A stretch of 64,000 nucleotides of DNA from Serendipita indica DSM 11827 (GCA_910890315.1 CAJVGD010000042.1:1426001-1490000); one strand, 5' to 3'; counted from the stretch's first letter, positions 21,469 to 33,179 are shown. Program-made: numbers and translations. The notes: generated from the sequence alone by a model not told the origin.

Positions 21469-24180
21469 TTACGCAGTCTGCTCCGTTGAGATTTGAGTTG
21501 CTGCATCGACGAGGGCATCAACAGCAGACGTATCCTCTTCTGCGTCGTTTGTCTCCTCGGCCTTGGTCTCCGCAGGACTCTCCTCGGCGGCGGTGGCTTT
21601 CGACACGGCCACCCACTTGTCCTTTCCACTCTTCGACTTGGCCTTGCGTCGCTTCTTCTTCTTGTCATCATCCGCAGACGATGACTCTTCGCCGCTGCTC
21701 GACTCGTCAGCGCTTTCTGTTGCAGTGCTGCTAGTGGCAGTCGAGTCTTCCGCAGGCGGGGTCTGGAGACCAGTTTCGGTCGTCGTAGAGGTGGATTCGG
21801 TCGTCGTCTTTGCAGTCGTGGCTGCGCGCTTCGCCTTGCGATACGCTTTACGCGCCGCTGCGAGTTCATCTGCCTTCTTGGTCTCCTCTTCTTCAGCCTT
21901 TTTGGTCTCTTCCTCCTTTTCCTTCTTCTCTTGCTCCTCCTTCTCCTTGCGCTCTTTCTCTTCCTTTTCCTTCTTCAACTTTTCCTTGCGCTCGCGCTCT
22001 TCGACGATCCAGGCAGACACCTCGTCGACACATTCCCGTGGGCGAGACTTGTTCTTCAAGAGATATCCCTGGAGAGCTGCGACGCTGACCTCGTCTTCAG
22101 GGATCAATTGACCGAACCGATGCGCAAGTTCGTTGAGCTCGTCCTCGTCAAGAGCGTTGAGAGGAATCTTGCGAGACTTTTGGAGCTTGTCGTCTGCAAG
22201 TGCTGTGCGAAGGGCAGGGAGCTGGTGCGCAGGAGAAGTGGGCGAGGAAGAAGGAGAGACAGGGGTCTCCAGCCCGCTCGAGACCTTGGGCTTGATAGGG
22301 AAGAAGCGCTTGAAGATACCTTCGGCTTGCCACTTTGTCGCATGCTTAAAGTTAATCCAGACGTCCATGCGTCCTGGACGACGGAGCGCTTCGTCCAGTC
22401 GGTCGATATGATTCGTTGTAGCGATAAGGATGCGACCCTCTGGAGCCGTCACGCCGTCAATACTATAATCATAGTGGTCAGTGTGAAGACTAGGTGACAA
22501 TGAAAAGAAAACGTACGCGTTGAGAAGTCCGCTCAGAGTGAGTGTATTGCCGTCCGGCTCTGTAGCTTTCTCTGAAACAGTCGGTGCACCAGTAGACTTC
22601 TTGTCACGGGTGGTCGAGTGCGTGAAAGATGCATCCAGATCCTCCAAAAGGACAATGCAGCGCGTTGGAATACGACCCATTAGTTGCATCAGCGTATTGT
22701 CGCTCATTCTGCGAAGGTTCAGTAAAAGTGCAATTTGAATATATAAGACGTTACTCACCCTTTGGCGCTGAGGCTGAGTGCATAAATGTTCAAATCGAGC
22801 TCGCCGGCGAGAGCAGCGACCAGAGATGACTTGCCACTTCCTGGGACTCCATAAAGAAGATACCCTCGACGATACGGAATTCCGCGCTCGGCATACCAAT
22901 CCTCGCTATTCATCTAGATCCACAGATGTTAGTGCACATTAGGAAAACCCAGAACGAGCCACTCACAAAGTCCTTGCAGTCTGAAACGAGCATGTCCTTG
23001 ACGCTGGACTCGAGGACGACCGAGTCCAGAGGCCTCTTCTGACGGCTGCCATTCCAGCGCCAGCCACCCCACGTCTCGGGAATGTAAACGTGGATGCGGT
23101 GCTCTGCGTCCTTTTCGTACATCTTCTTTGCCTCGAGTACGAGCTGCTTGATGACAGTATTGTTGCGCGCTACGACGCTAATCTTGATTTCCCGGACGTT
23201 GCCATACTCCGAAGCGCGTTTCGAGCGCGTGATCTACACATGAGTGATTAGGATGATGTGTCCCTTTCTTTGTGGAAGAAATAAGACGTACTCGGAGCCA
23301 ATGACCACGGTAGTAGATTGTGTGTGTCGTGTCTGCAATGTGTCAGCACCGATCCACCGAAACCCATAGAATCGGAACCAAATCACACGCAAGCGCAGTC
23401 TAGACCAGAAGAAACGGAATGACGACATCAAGACGAACCCAAACCATGCAGGAAACAGAGGGAGACCGGGGAGTGGGAGGTACTTACCCTGGGCAGGCAT
23501 AAATGCAATCATACTACGGGTATTTCCCTTGACAATAGTTGCTTCTTCGTCCTCGTCTTCAAAGTCACCAGCTGAGCCTGCTCCCTTGCGGACAGTCCGG
23601 GTTGTAATATCAAATTCGCGAGAGCGACCCCATGCGGGTTCTATAGATGCGTTAGTAAGCGAGACGTGATCACTGGGTTCGGCGAGTGGGAGCAGCATCC
23701 ATCTCGGAAGTGGAGGCTGACCATGGCGGTGAAAGCGAAAAGTACATACGTTTGCTCTGCAAGAGTCGATCAGTCAGTGAATGATTATCGGTGTAAGACG
23801 GGCGAACGTACCAGCCAATGCATTATCCATTCATACGGGCTAATTGGATTGGCTCGTCAGAATCCATGAGTAAAAGTGAGGTGATGAGGGCTTACGTGTC
23901 ATTCTGTGTAAAATGGGCGGTCAAGAAGAATGCTGTCATCTCGTCAGAACTGTACACGGCGAATGCTGGGTCAGACTCACAGTCGAGGAACGAGTTCCAG
24001 CTCGAGCGTGCGACGCGTCGTGCGGTTTCCACTGTTCCACCTATGACTACTAGTTTCTGCTCAACATTATCAGAGACGTGTCCAGAAATGATGATGAGAG
24101 AGGGGACGTACAACTGTGTCGGACACAGCGCCGGTGCCCATTCCTAGACCCGTGTTGAAGACGCCTTTGAGGAGTTCCAT
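21469..24180 (-). CDS. BCS1-like AAA ATPase with long charged C-terminal extension
   Basis: Eleven exons: 24112-24180, 23981-24056, 23896-23932, 23812-23839, 23751-23757, 23488-23640, 23292-23332, 22967-23233, 22759-22913, 22517-22708 and 21469-22462, about 672 residues, phases closed. The BCS1 N-terminal region carries a putative membrane segment near the start, SFFLTAHF and [12 protein letters not shown]. The AAA module has [16 protein letters not shown] (Walker A), [11 protein letters not shown] (Walker B) and the sensor/arginine-finger region [20 protein letters not shown]. True Bcs1 moves the folded Rieske protein across the inner membrane. Agaricomycetes have many paralogs of unknown job, and this looks like one: after the AAA part come about 180 residues of Lys/Glu coiled coil and Glu/Ser/Thr-rich sequence not found in yeast Bcs1. 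One internal exon is only 7 nt. Confidence 0.88.
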
Positions 24181-25456
24181 AGTGCCCTACTGCTCGTCTG
24201 GTGAAAGTGGTTGGGGGACAAGGAGACGCGGACTGGAAATGATCAGTCGAGGCCTTGATAACTGAGGAAATAGCGCTGACCTTTGGATGTTCCTGAATTG
24301 AATTCCACGTAATTCATAGTTATTGCAACTCAGTCAAAGCTGGAGATGACTCTTTTTCCGGTCGTCCACCCGCGCTCGCGGCCATGAATTAGCAGCAAAT
24401 CTCAACGTGGACTTTAGGGTCGCGATGACCGCGTCCACGGCAATAGCGCCGTCCTTGCAGGAGATGTGGCGAACACATCGTCGCGAGTTCAACGAGCGCC
24501 GTCTCTCCCAGCAGTGCAGGTCATAAAGTACGGGCGTAGAATCCGGCTGGCTCTCTTCATTAGAGTGAATGAATACAAGAGTTATTGGGTGTGGCAAGAA
24601 TCTACGCTGCTCGATCAACAAATAGACGCCTTGTTGCCGAGAAGCAACCCCCGTTCGTGCTGTTCAAACGCTGACTGGGTTCGCAGTGCCGTCTCAACTG
24701 AAATTCTATAGTATTCGAGAACTTTTACTGCTGCAGACTTCGGCCAGAGCCGCGTTTAGGTGCGGCCGCTGTCATGGCCGGGATTGAGATGAGACGCAGG
24801 AGCGTAGCCAATGATTCGTCCACAGTGTTATCTAGAACACTAGTATTCAACTCTGATAACCCCTGAGATTGAGCCAACTCGGCCGAAATTTGGCTGGTTC
24901 ATTCCCAGTACAGGCGCTTGGAGCTGAACCCGTCAGAAGCCGCCAGATGAGGTTGTACTTTTGGCCTTAGGATGGTCATCTGCTCGCTCTTTGCAGTAAA
25001 AACGTCCGGTGGCACTAGTGTTGCTAAGTCACTTACTCATCTTGACTTCGACTTTGTCTCCAGTTTATCCGTCGTCGTACAATCCGGGAAGATATTCACA
25101 TGACACGTGTATTCTAGGCCAAATATACTAGTCAGAACGTTTCTAAATGAAGAAGGGAGCAATCTGTTGGCAGGGCAGCGCGGCAGCAACACCCGTCGCA
25201 TGCGTTCGAGCGTTGGATCTTGCATCAGTTCATTGACTTTTGAGTCGCAACCAGGTGGAAGAGTATTCTCCTCTCTTGCATTCGGCTCCGGAGCTGTGGA
25301 TTACATGGTGACTAGAGGGCTATACTACCGTGAAGCAGAGTTTCGTATGGTGAACCTCACGGCGCGAGCCTTCATCTATCTCGGTGTCCAGATGACGGTC
25401 AAGCGTAAGCATGGGAATGAGTCTACTTGTTAACTGGGGATACAAATGACTGATAA
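24181..25456. other. Gene-free stretch upstream of BCS1-like and next to repeat arm B
   Basis: This holds the BCS1-like promoter. The rest is mixed sequence with short ORFs (for example 25107-25433 plus, 24334-24621 minus) that resemble nothing I know and show no splice logic. It may contain decayed repeat DNA, since it abuts the inverted FunK1 copy. Confidence 0.45.
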
Positions 25457-26834
25457 GACATACACTAGGTGCATAGGGTACGATAAGCATAGACGACTCG
25501 AGTATTCTCGGATATACCGATGGGCAACGGCATTCCCTTATTCTATCCTTGCGCGTTTCCTCTCTCTAAAAGTAGACGAAATCAGTCATGACACCCATGG
25601 GTCTAAGGATTCTTACCGAGAGCTTGAAGCGCCTCTGTAGACTTCTTGTGAGTCTTCCGGTGAGTCTTCTTGTGAGTTTTCTGTGATTCTTCAAACGTTT
25701 TGCGCGACCCCTTGCTGACGTTGCTGCCCATAGAGGATCTAATGCTGGCACTAACACCACTAGAGCGAGTTTTGCGCGGAGAGTAGAACTGGGGGCCTCT
25801 GCTGTGTGATATCGGTTGGCTTTTTTTTGCCTCGAGGAAGAACGCGAGTCTTTGAGGGCTCGTCTTCCAACTCGCAAGGATCCCACCCGGCCTGCTCTTG
25901 TGTCTCGATGGAGATCTCGAACCAAGAGAGAAAATCGCCGTGACTGAGGAAAGAGATTCGCTGCAGGTCATTACCAAGGCTGCTCAGTCGCTTCTGGAGC
26001 CTAATTATGCTCTTGGAGTCTGGCGGAGCGTTGGATGATGGGAATCCTTGTTTGCCTGTAGATATGATATGGGTCGCATCTCCTCTTTTCTTCAGGATAT
26101 TCTCAAGATCTTCCCAGGTAACAGCACTGTAATGGCCAGTTCTGTTGAGACCGCCAGACTTGAACTCGTCGCTGTATCTTGCAAGTTCGGAGTCCATCTT
26201 TTTTAACCCTGAAAGGAAGTTATAGAGCTTCTGGAGCGACTCTTGTACCTCGGAGAGACCATCACTCAGTTCGGAGCAGCCTGTTACCTCCAGAGGTGCG
26301 AACAGCAACCCCATCTTCGAAGCGCTGAGAGGCTGGATTGTGTTCTAGTAAAGTACGTCCGAAGAGTCTCCTTCCGTCTTTCCCGATTGAGAATGACTGT
26401 GTCGAATTCGACAACGAGACATGGCGAATGGTCATGTATATGCACACCAACCAGAATGACTCGAGATCATGCCAGACTCGGTGAAGCGGTTCATGTTCGA
26501 GTGCGATTGACATAAAGAGCGGAGTGCCCTGCTCAAAGATGAAATCCCTTCGATAAGAACAGCGTGGTGCTTACGGTCATCGGCGATCGTTTCTCTTGCA
26601 AAACCTCCCTTGTGTCCTTTCCCAGCTCCCAGTATTCCGTGAGCCTTGCCAGGGGGTGATAGCGAGACAAGAATATTCCCAGAAGAAATGTCCCTATGAA
26701 TAATACCATCGGCCGTGTACAAGCTCTCATGTGCTAGACGCTTCGTTATCATTTGCGCCTTACTATGATGTGAGAGGACGAACCTGCTACGGCGTCACGC
26801 AACACGTTGGTAAATTCCGGCAAGTCACTAGTTT
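25457..26834 (-). repeat. Inverted repeat arm B (3' part of FunK1)
   Basis: The reverse complement of this segment matches 15550-16908. It begins (in gene sense) at AAACTAGTGACTTGCCGG, whose last base on the plus strand is 26834, and ends near 25457. Upstream of 26834 the sequence is unrelated to copy A, which marks a sharp duplication breakpoint inside the kinase gene. Small indels distinguish the arms in the Ser/Lys-rich tail. Confidence 0.9.
25620..26834 (-). pseudogene. FunK1 protein kinase fragment, 5'-truncated (copy B)
   Basis: Only the catalytic C-lobe and tail are present: it starts inside the TSDLPEFTNVLRDAV helix, has IIHRDISSGNILV (HRD loop), then HRVWHDLESFWLV, the CSELSDGLSEVQESLQ block and the Ser/Arg-rich tail. 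The N-terminal region and N-lobe seen in copy A are absent, and there is no start codon in context, so it cannot encode a full kinase. After GIL the frame breaks: relative to copy A 8 bases are missing just upstream of the Trp-Glu codons, again over the Asp of the DFG-equivalent. The remaining block WELGKDTREVLQEKRS is better preserved here than in copy A. Substitutions between the copies change few residues, so duplication is fairly recent. Confidence 0.75.
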
Positions 26835-27235
26835 AAGTAACCGACAATCCGTTGTTGGTGGCGTCCAACCAGGTTACTCTCCTTTCTTCGAGTTTCCTTG
26901 TCGGCCGCTGATACCATACCTTACGGGCAGCGTTTCGGGATCTTGTTGGTTTTGAGGACGAGCTTGTGTGGGTGACCACCAAGTTGGCGCTGTGTGCGGT
27001 TATGCTATACTGAATAGTTCTCTACGTACGTCGAAGTGTGCAAGATATGAAATGATCGCACGTATGATGGAAGGCGAAGCCAAGCACGGGCTCAGCGAGA
27101 ATACATGGCCAACGCTTGTTGAGCGGATGGAATCCCGGGTGCCGCCACCACCCAACTCTGAGCAGCAGAATCTACAGACCAATTCGAGTAAAATGTAATA
27201 GATTTGATAACTTATACCCCCTATACGATAACTGT
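26835..27235. other. Intergenic between FunK1 copy B and dephospho-CoA kinase
   Basis: This is unrelated to the sequence upstream of the repeat in copy A. No gene is seen; it ends at the 3' side of the CAB5 gene. Short ORFs on both strands have no domain character. Confidence 0.5.
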
Positions 27236-28068
27236 CTACAGCCGTGCACCTGCTTTCGTAGGTTGGGGTCGCTTCCTGGCCAGTCTACGGTAGAGTGCGC
27301 GCATAAGGAGAGAATAAGCGGCAAACAGGACACCAGCTGGTGGGAACAACCAGGATAGACGCCAACTCCAACCCGCTTTGGCACGCAGGGAGGCAGCAAG
27401 GTCGGAGACTTGTCGTTCAAGTTCTGCAAATCCCGCAGAATTTTCAATAACCTTGTCCGCGTAGGCAACTTTATCGGACATGGGCATCTGGGAAGCAATG
27501 CGGTCTTGGGCGGCGGTGAGGGTACAATTGTCGCGTTGCATGAGGCGCTGTAGTTGGAGTTCCTTCGAGCTGAAAAAGTGAATGGAGGATCAAACAGTTG
27601 GAGAAGGAGCGTACCAATATACGACAACGATCCATCCGACCCACTTGAAAAGCCCGGCTTCGATGAGGAGCGGGACGTCGAGGATGCACACAGACTCGCC
27701 AGTGAGCCAGCATTTCATGACCTGTGTAAGCATAGCCCATCTTACGGCTGGATGAACGATTCCGTTGAGCACACGTCGGCTTTTATCATCCTTGAAGACA
27801 ATGTCGCCCAATTTCTTCCTGTCGAGCTGCTGCGAGCCGTCTTGGAGCAATACAGAGGTCCCAAAGTGATTTACGATCTGCGTATGTGCGCGTGTTCCCG
27901 GCTCGACGACCTGGCGAGCAAGCACATCGGCGTCGATGATTGGCAGGCCATGTTTTGTAGAGAGCAAGCGCGATACGGTCGACTTTCCGGATGCTATGCC
28001 TCCTGTGAGTCCGACAACTATAACGAGTTAGTTTGGTGGAGACCAGAGTGGTGAAATGTACCGAGCAT
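27236..28068 (-). CDS. CAB5: Dephospho-CoA kinase
   Basis: Exons 28062-28068 (7 nt), 27615-28017 and 27236-27569 give 247 residues. The enzyme phosphorylates dephospho-CoA at the ribose 3'-OH, the last step of CoA synthesis. Motifs: P-loop GLTGGIASGKST, IDADVLARQVVEPG, the lid/core DVPLLIEAGLFK, VVYCSKELQLQRLMQRD, and IASQMPMSDKVAYAD. The tail has a hydrophobic segment (LFPPAGVLFAAYSLL) followed by a basic cluster (RALYRRLARKRPQ). This looks like a membrane anchor, as seen in fungal and animal enzymes bound to mitochondrial or lipid membranes. The first coding exon carries just ATG, one Leu codon and one base, and splices to restore the Val before the P-loop. The gene diverges from the catalase gene across 446 bp. 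Confidence 0.93.
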
Positions 28069-28514
28069 GTTGGTTCCAAACTTGGACTGCACTCCATTTC
28101 ACAACGCCAGTAAGACTTCAGAAGACGAATGAAATAACTCGAATGCCAAGAATCAGAAGCCGTCGAGAAGCCTGAGCTTGTGACCAAAGCACTGACGCAC
28201 ACTCGATGCGCATCGGGCCGGCACATTCTTCTTCCCAAATGACGTTGAACTTGGACTAGGGTCTTATCTTCTGAAACTCCTTACACTCGAAGAGTTGGTT
28301 TGTAGGATAGTCACGGGCTTGCTATTACGAACACTTCAGCTCCAATACCCTTTGGCGAGCCGATCTTCAAAGATGCCCGTTTAGCAAATCGGAATCGACG
28401 GATGACAAAACAACGGGCGCCGTAGAGTTTTAGTGACGCACGCAAGCGGTCACTCCACGTATCCCATCCCGTCTGCATGTCTGCATCTTGGAATCTCCCA
28501 CTTCCAGCAGCGCA
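28069..28514. other. Divergent intergenic region, CAB5 and catalase
   Basis: No gene is seen. It carries both promoters. A TATA box is not obvious on either strand. Confidence 0.5.
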
Positions 28515-31245
28515 ATGGCACAAGCAGTAGAAGCAATCAAACACACCTTTCTCGACACCAAAAAGGTCCGCGACCTTCAACGAGACACCGTCGATGCCGT
28601 AAAGACGTCGACGGGCATGACTACAGACCACGGCACTGCCGTACTCGACACCGACAATTGGTATGTATACTCTACGTGCACAAAAAGAGCCCGAGACTGA
28701 TACTGTCCCATAGGCTCAAAGCCACCGACGGCAAGTCTGGTCCTGGACCCTCGCTCCTCGAAGATGAACAGGCGCGCCAAAAGATCATGCGCTTTGATCA
28801 CGAGCGTATTCCCGAGCGTGTTGTTCACGCTCGTGGTGCTGGTGCACATGGTCACTTCAAGCTTCACAAAGCCATTCCTGAATTCAGTTACGCCGGCGTG
28901 CTCAATGACACGTCGCGTACTACACCCATCTTCATTCGATTCTCCACTGTTCAAGGTTCTCGTGGCAGCGCGGATACTGTACGCGACGTCAGAGGCTTTG
29001 CCGTCAAGTTCTATACGGACGAAGGCAATTGGGACATCGTGGGCAATAATATCCCCGTCTTCTTTATTCAGATGCCATCAAGTTTCCAGATATTATTCAC
29101 GCTGTCAAGCCTGGTGAGTTTACTCTTCCTTACCCATCTGGATTGGATTTTGACGGATTGCAGAACCCCAGAACGAAATCCCAACTGGCCAATCTGCCCA
29201 CCCATCATTCTATGACTTCATTTCACTCACGCCAGAGTCAATGCATATGCTCATGTGGGTCATGTCTGACCGCGCTATCCCGCGCTCCTATCGAACTATG
29301 CAAGGCGTACGTTCATTCGTATCATGTTTACGTCCTCTGACCTCATGTATATAGTTCGGAGTCAACACCTTTACACTCATCAACAAGGATGGCGAACGCT
29401 TCTTTGTCAAGTTCCATTTCGATCCTGAGCTGGGTGTACACAGTCTCGTTTGGGACGAGGGTCAGTGATTCACCCCACCGTCACAAAGCAATATTTTCTG
29501 ACAATGTCGATAGCATTGAAACTCAGTGGCCAAGATCCCGACTTCCATCGAAGAGACCTCGAGGCGGCGATTCGCAATGGCGCTTTCCCTAGATGGACGT
29601 TTGCCATCCAGGTCATTCCCGAGGCGCAGGAGCACGATTTTGAATTCGAGTACGTTTTGACATGTTCAAAGTTGTGACAGCGCTGATCCAGCGCAGCATT
29701 CTTGATGCCACCAAGATCTGGCCCGAAGAATTGGTTCCCAAGATTCCAATTGGAGAGATTGTGCTCGACAGAATGCCAGATGGTTCGTCTGCGATTTTGG
29801 CTCTCATTGTGACCTGTACTGACAATGAACAGAATACTTCCCCGAGACGGAGCAGGTCGCATTTTGTACTTCGCACATCGTACCTGGTGTCGGCTTCTCA
29901 GACGATCCCCTTCTCCAAGGCCGCAACTTTTCGTACTTTGATACCCAGCTCTCGCGCCTGGGCGTAAACTGGTAAGCAAACAAAACGTTGGTCGTATCTG
30001 TAAAACTCACGATACTGACGATCCGCTCTAGGCAAGAGCTTCCCATCAATCGCCCAATTTGCCCAGTCATGAACTTCCATCGGGACGGCCAGATGCGACA
30101 CAGGATCACAAAGGGTCCAAACTATTGGCCCAACCGCTTTGGCACAGTTCCTCCACAGGCAGACGCCTTCAAGACACAAGGTTTCATCCAAGAGTATGTT
30201 CCGCTGATTTATCTTGTCTATAGACTTACTGAACGTACATAGTTACCCTCAGAAAATTCACGGTGTCAAGCAACGTCTACGCAGCATCAAGTTCAACGAA
30301 CACTTTAATCAAGCACAGCTCTTCTACAACTCTTTGTCAAAGTGGGAGAAACAACATCTCATCGATGCACTCTCGTTTGAGATGAACAAGTTTGACGAGG
30401 GCGACATTGTTGATAAGATGATTGATCGACTCGCACAAATCGACATGGAACTTGCTACACAAGTTGCTAGCAATGCGGGTGGCACGGCTCCAAAGAGTGG
30501 CAAAGAGAACCATGGGAAAATGAGCAAGTTTTTGAGCCAGACCGCATTCCCTCCGGCTAAGCCAACGATCAAGTGAGTTCTTCTCCAGACAACCTAATCC
30601 CTGACCTGAATGTTTCCCAGGAGCCGAAAGATTGCCATTCTCGTTGGTGACGGCTTTGATCTAGCAGCCTATGAAGGTCTCAAAGCTGCTTTGCTCTCCG
30701 GTATGGCCGTGATCATGACTGTTGGGAACCGCAAGAGTCGCGTGACGTCCTCGTCTGGTAAAGCAATCTCTCCAGATTTGCACTTTGAGGGAGACCGGTC
30801 CACTGGGTACGATGCGGTTGTGATCCCGGGCGGCAAGCACGTCGAAGCGCTAAGCAAGAATGGACGTGTAATCCATTGGATCCGCGAGGCGTTCGGACAC
30901 TGCAAGGCGATTGGTGCATTTGGCGAGGGTGCGTCTGTTTCCTTTCCCCTTGGTCCTTGAGTTTGGAGAATGCGTGCTGATGATACCTGTCATCTAGCTG
31001 TCGACCTACTCAAAGTCGCTCTGCCACTCCAGCAGCTTCAGTTTGCCGAGGACAACTCGAGCGATGCAGTCGTGTGTTCGTATGGCGTTGTGACGGCGCG
31101 TGCTTATTCGTTCCCGTCCGCCCTGGCCGACTTGACAATTGGCGAGGGCGAAAAGGGATTCGTGGCCAACTTTTCGTACCATGTCGCCCAGCACCGGTGT
31201 TATGAGCGTGAACTAGACGGTTTGGTATCGCTCGTGGCATTCTAA
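28515..31245 (+). CDS. Large-subunit catalase with C-terminal DJ-1/GATase-like domain; apparent frameshift
   Basis: Exons: 28515-28660, 28714-29113, 29164-29306, 29355-29460, 29514-29649, 29697-29782, 29833-29971, 30032-30193, 30243-30572, 30621-30928 and 30998-31245, about 734 residues if frame is kept. It converts hydrogen peroxide to water and oxygen with heme. Visible: the His region [13 protein letters not shown], the Asn region [11 protein letters not shown], the heme-ligand Tyr in [13 protein letters not shown], then NFHRDGQMR. From about residue 575 a flavodoxin-like DJ-1/PfpI domain starts ([11 protein letters not shown]), as in large-subunit catalases. In exon 2 the reading frame shifts by one base at 29071: the conserved FFIQ and DAIKFPD are in different frames, as if one G were missing (CAG-AT for CAG-GAT). 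Everything before and after is intact. It is either a base-call error or a recent null allele. Confidence 0.93.
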
Positions 31246-31530
31246 TCGACTATGAAGATGGCAGTCTGCTTTCGAAGTTTGAACACAAAATGTACATTTG
31301 TACTATTGAAAAACAAATCCATTTCAATTCTAACTAGATGAATGAATGTGAGATGCGGAGTATGAGTATTGGTAGGTGAGCGAAGGCTCTAGAAGATGAG
31401 GGTGGCGAGCGCCAAACTTTTGGACTCGTCCTCTTCGCCCACCTATAAAGTCAGAGCAAGATTCCGGAGATAAGTCGATACAATCCGTGCTCGGATATAG
31501 GAGAAAACAATTTGAGACCAACGATCAAAG

Positions 31531-33179
31531 ATGCCAAAGTGCACGCGACAAGGATGTGGCAAGGAATACAACGAGGACGAGAATGAACAGGGAGCATGCA
31601 TGTTTCACTCTGGTGCACCCGTACGTACAACTGGAAATGCTGCGTAAATGCCAATTGTCCTGACTGATCCTCTCCATCTTGCATATAAATGCATCACTGA
31701 TCTCTGGAATTTCACTATCTATGCGGGTCTGTCAAACAAATATCCTCGGTCGCATAATGAACGACGTAACTCCTTTGTCGGGTTCCATCCTGACACGGGA
31801 ATCGATGATGCGCCGTAATGCACTTGAATTACGAAATGTCACCCATCATGAATGCGAATTTCTGGATGACATGGATCATTTGTTTTGATCATGACCAACT
31901 CTATCGCTGCAGAAATTCCACGAGGGCTTGAAATCATGGTCATGCTGCGACGATATCAACAGACCTGTACTCGACTTTGACTCGTTTATGAAGATACCAG
32001 TATGTGCACTGTCCTCTTCGTATACCAGTTGACCGTCTTGTTTCTCCTGAGATGGTCGTTGGTCTAGGTTCCAGAGTTCTGATGCTGACCTTGCTACTTA
32101 TAGGGCTGTACACCGAATGTACACACTTCAGCTACAAACCTGCCCGTACCGAAACCAGTTCAAACATCGGGAGGCCCGGGCTCGAATCTAACGAGCAAAG
32201 TGGCCGCCAAAGTGGACGAAAGTGGCAAAGAAACGTTTGGATCCACTTCTAGTGCTGGTACATCTTCGTCGACAATTGTCAATCCGTCGATTCCCAAGCC
32301 TGCACCGAGCGCGCCTCAACCACTGGTAGAAGATGAAGATGATACAAGCGTCAAGGTCGAGCCAGGTACAAAGTGTCAACGGAATGGATGCAAGCACTTG
32401 TTCGTGAGCGACGAGGAGAGTAGGGGTGATGGCCCGCAGTCTACGTGCATCTATCATCCTAGACAGGTATGTACACCATTTTCATTTACTAATCATCCGA
32501 CTGGAGGAGCTGATGGAACGTTCTAGCCTCTGTTCCACGAAGGCAGCAAAGGGTACCTATGCTGCAAACGGCGCGTTCTCGAGTTTGACGAGTTTCTGAA
32601 AATTGAGGGCTGCAAGACGGGGAAGCACTTATTTGTCAAGAAGAAGCCTATAGACACCGTATGCCTTCCTCTTTATTCCATACCTCCACCCATTCTCTAA
32701 CGAGTCATAGGACGGGGTACCGCAAGAAGAGCTAGTTCAATGCCGAATAGATCACTACCAGACTCCTGGTCAGGTCCGCGCGAGCGTCTATGCGAAAAAG
32801 GTCGACAAGGACAAGAGTACAGTCATCTTTGAGACGGAACAAGTCCACCTTGATCTCATCCTACCTGATTCTAAACGCTTCAAGCGCACATTGCAACTTT
32901 ACGGACCTGTCAAACCTGAAGAATGTTCGTACAGCGTCCTCGGCACCAAGGTACGACTACGCCGCCTGCTTTGATTACCAAAGCGCCAGATGTTGACTGA
33001 TGGTGTCTCGTCAGGTTGACCTCGTATTGGCAAAACAGGACACACGGAGCTGGAATCTACTCGAAAAGACAGACGCTGATCTCCAAGGCTTCACACTCAC
33101 GTTTGGAGTCGGAGGGCGAACAGGGACAGTGGGTGGCAAAGAAGCCGTTTTGGACGACGGGAACAAGATCAGGACGTGA
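31531..33179 (+). CDS. CHORD and CS domain co-chaperone (CHORDC1/RAR1-like)
   Basis: Six exons, all phase 0: 31531-31620, 31913-31999, 32104-32466, 32527-32658, 32711-32950 and 33015-33179, giving 358 residues. The first CHORD (residues about 1-64) has CTRQGCGKEY, CMFHSGAP, FHEGLKSWSCC and the final GC. A Ser/Thr/Pro linker follows. The second CHORD (about 147-220) has CQRNGCKHLF, CIYHPRQPLFHEGSKGYLCC and GC. Each binds two zinc ions through six Cys and two His. The C-terminal CS domain (about 225-335, p23/SGT1 fold) includes CRIDHYQTPGQVRASVYAKK. Animal and fungal relatives bind HSP90 with SGT1 and act in stress responses. Length and order agree with the family. Confidence 0.95.

Noticed and set aside
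21563-22497. Plus-strand frames rich in Ser, Phe and Leu
   Set aside because: They are opposite the Lys/Glu-rich tail of the BCS1-like gene; biased codons on one strand create open frames on the other.
22463-22899. Direct read-through of BCS1-like exons as a 476-residue ORF without splicing
   Set aside because: The unspliced frame would insert intron sequence into the conserved AAA core; splice sites with good phase remove it.
25107-25433. Plus-strand 108-codon frame in the gap before repeat arm B
   Set aside because: No known motif, no splice signals of note and no promoter cue; likely chance.
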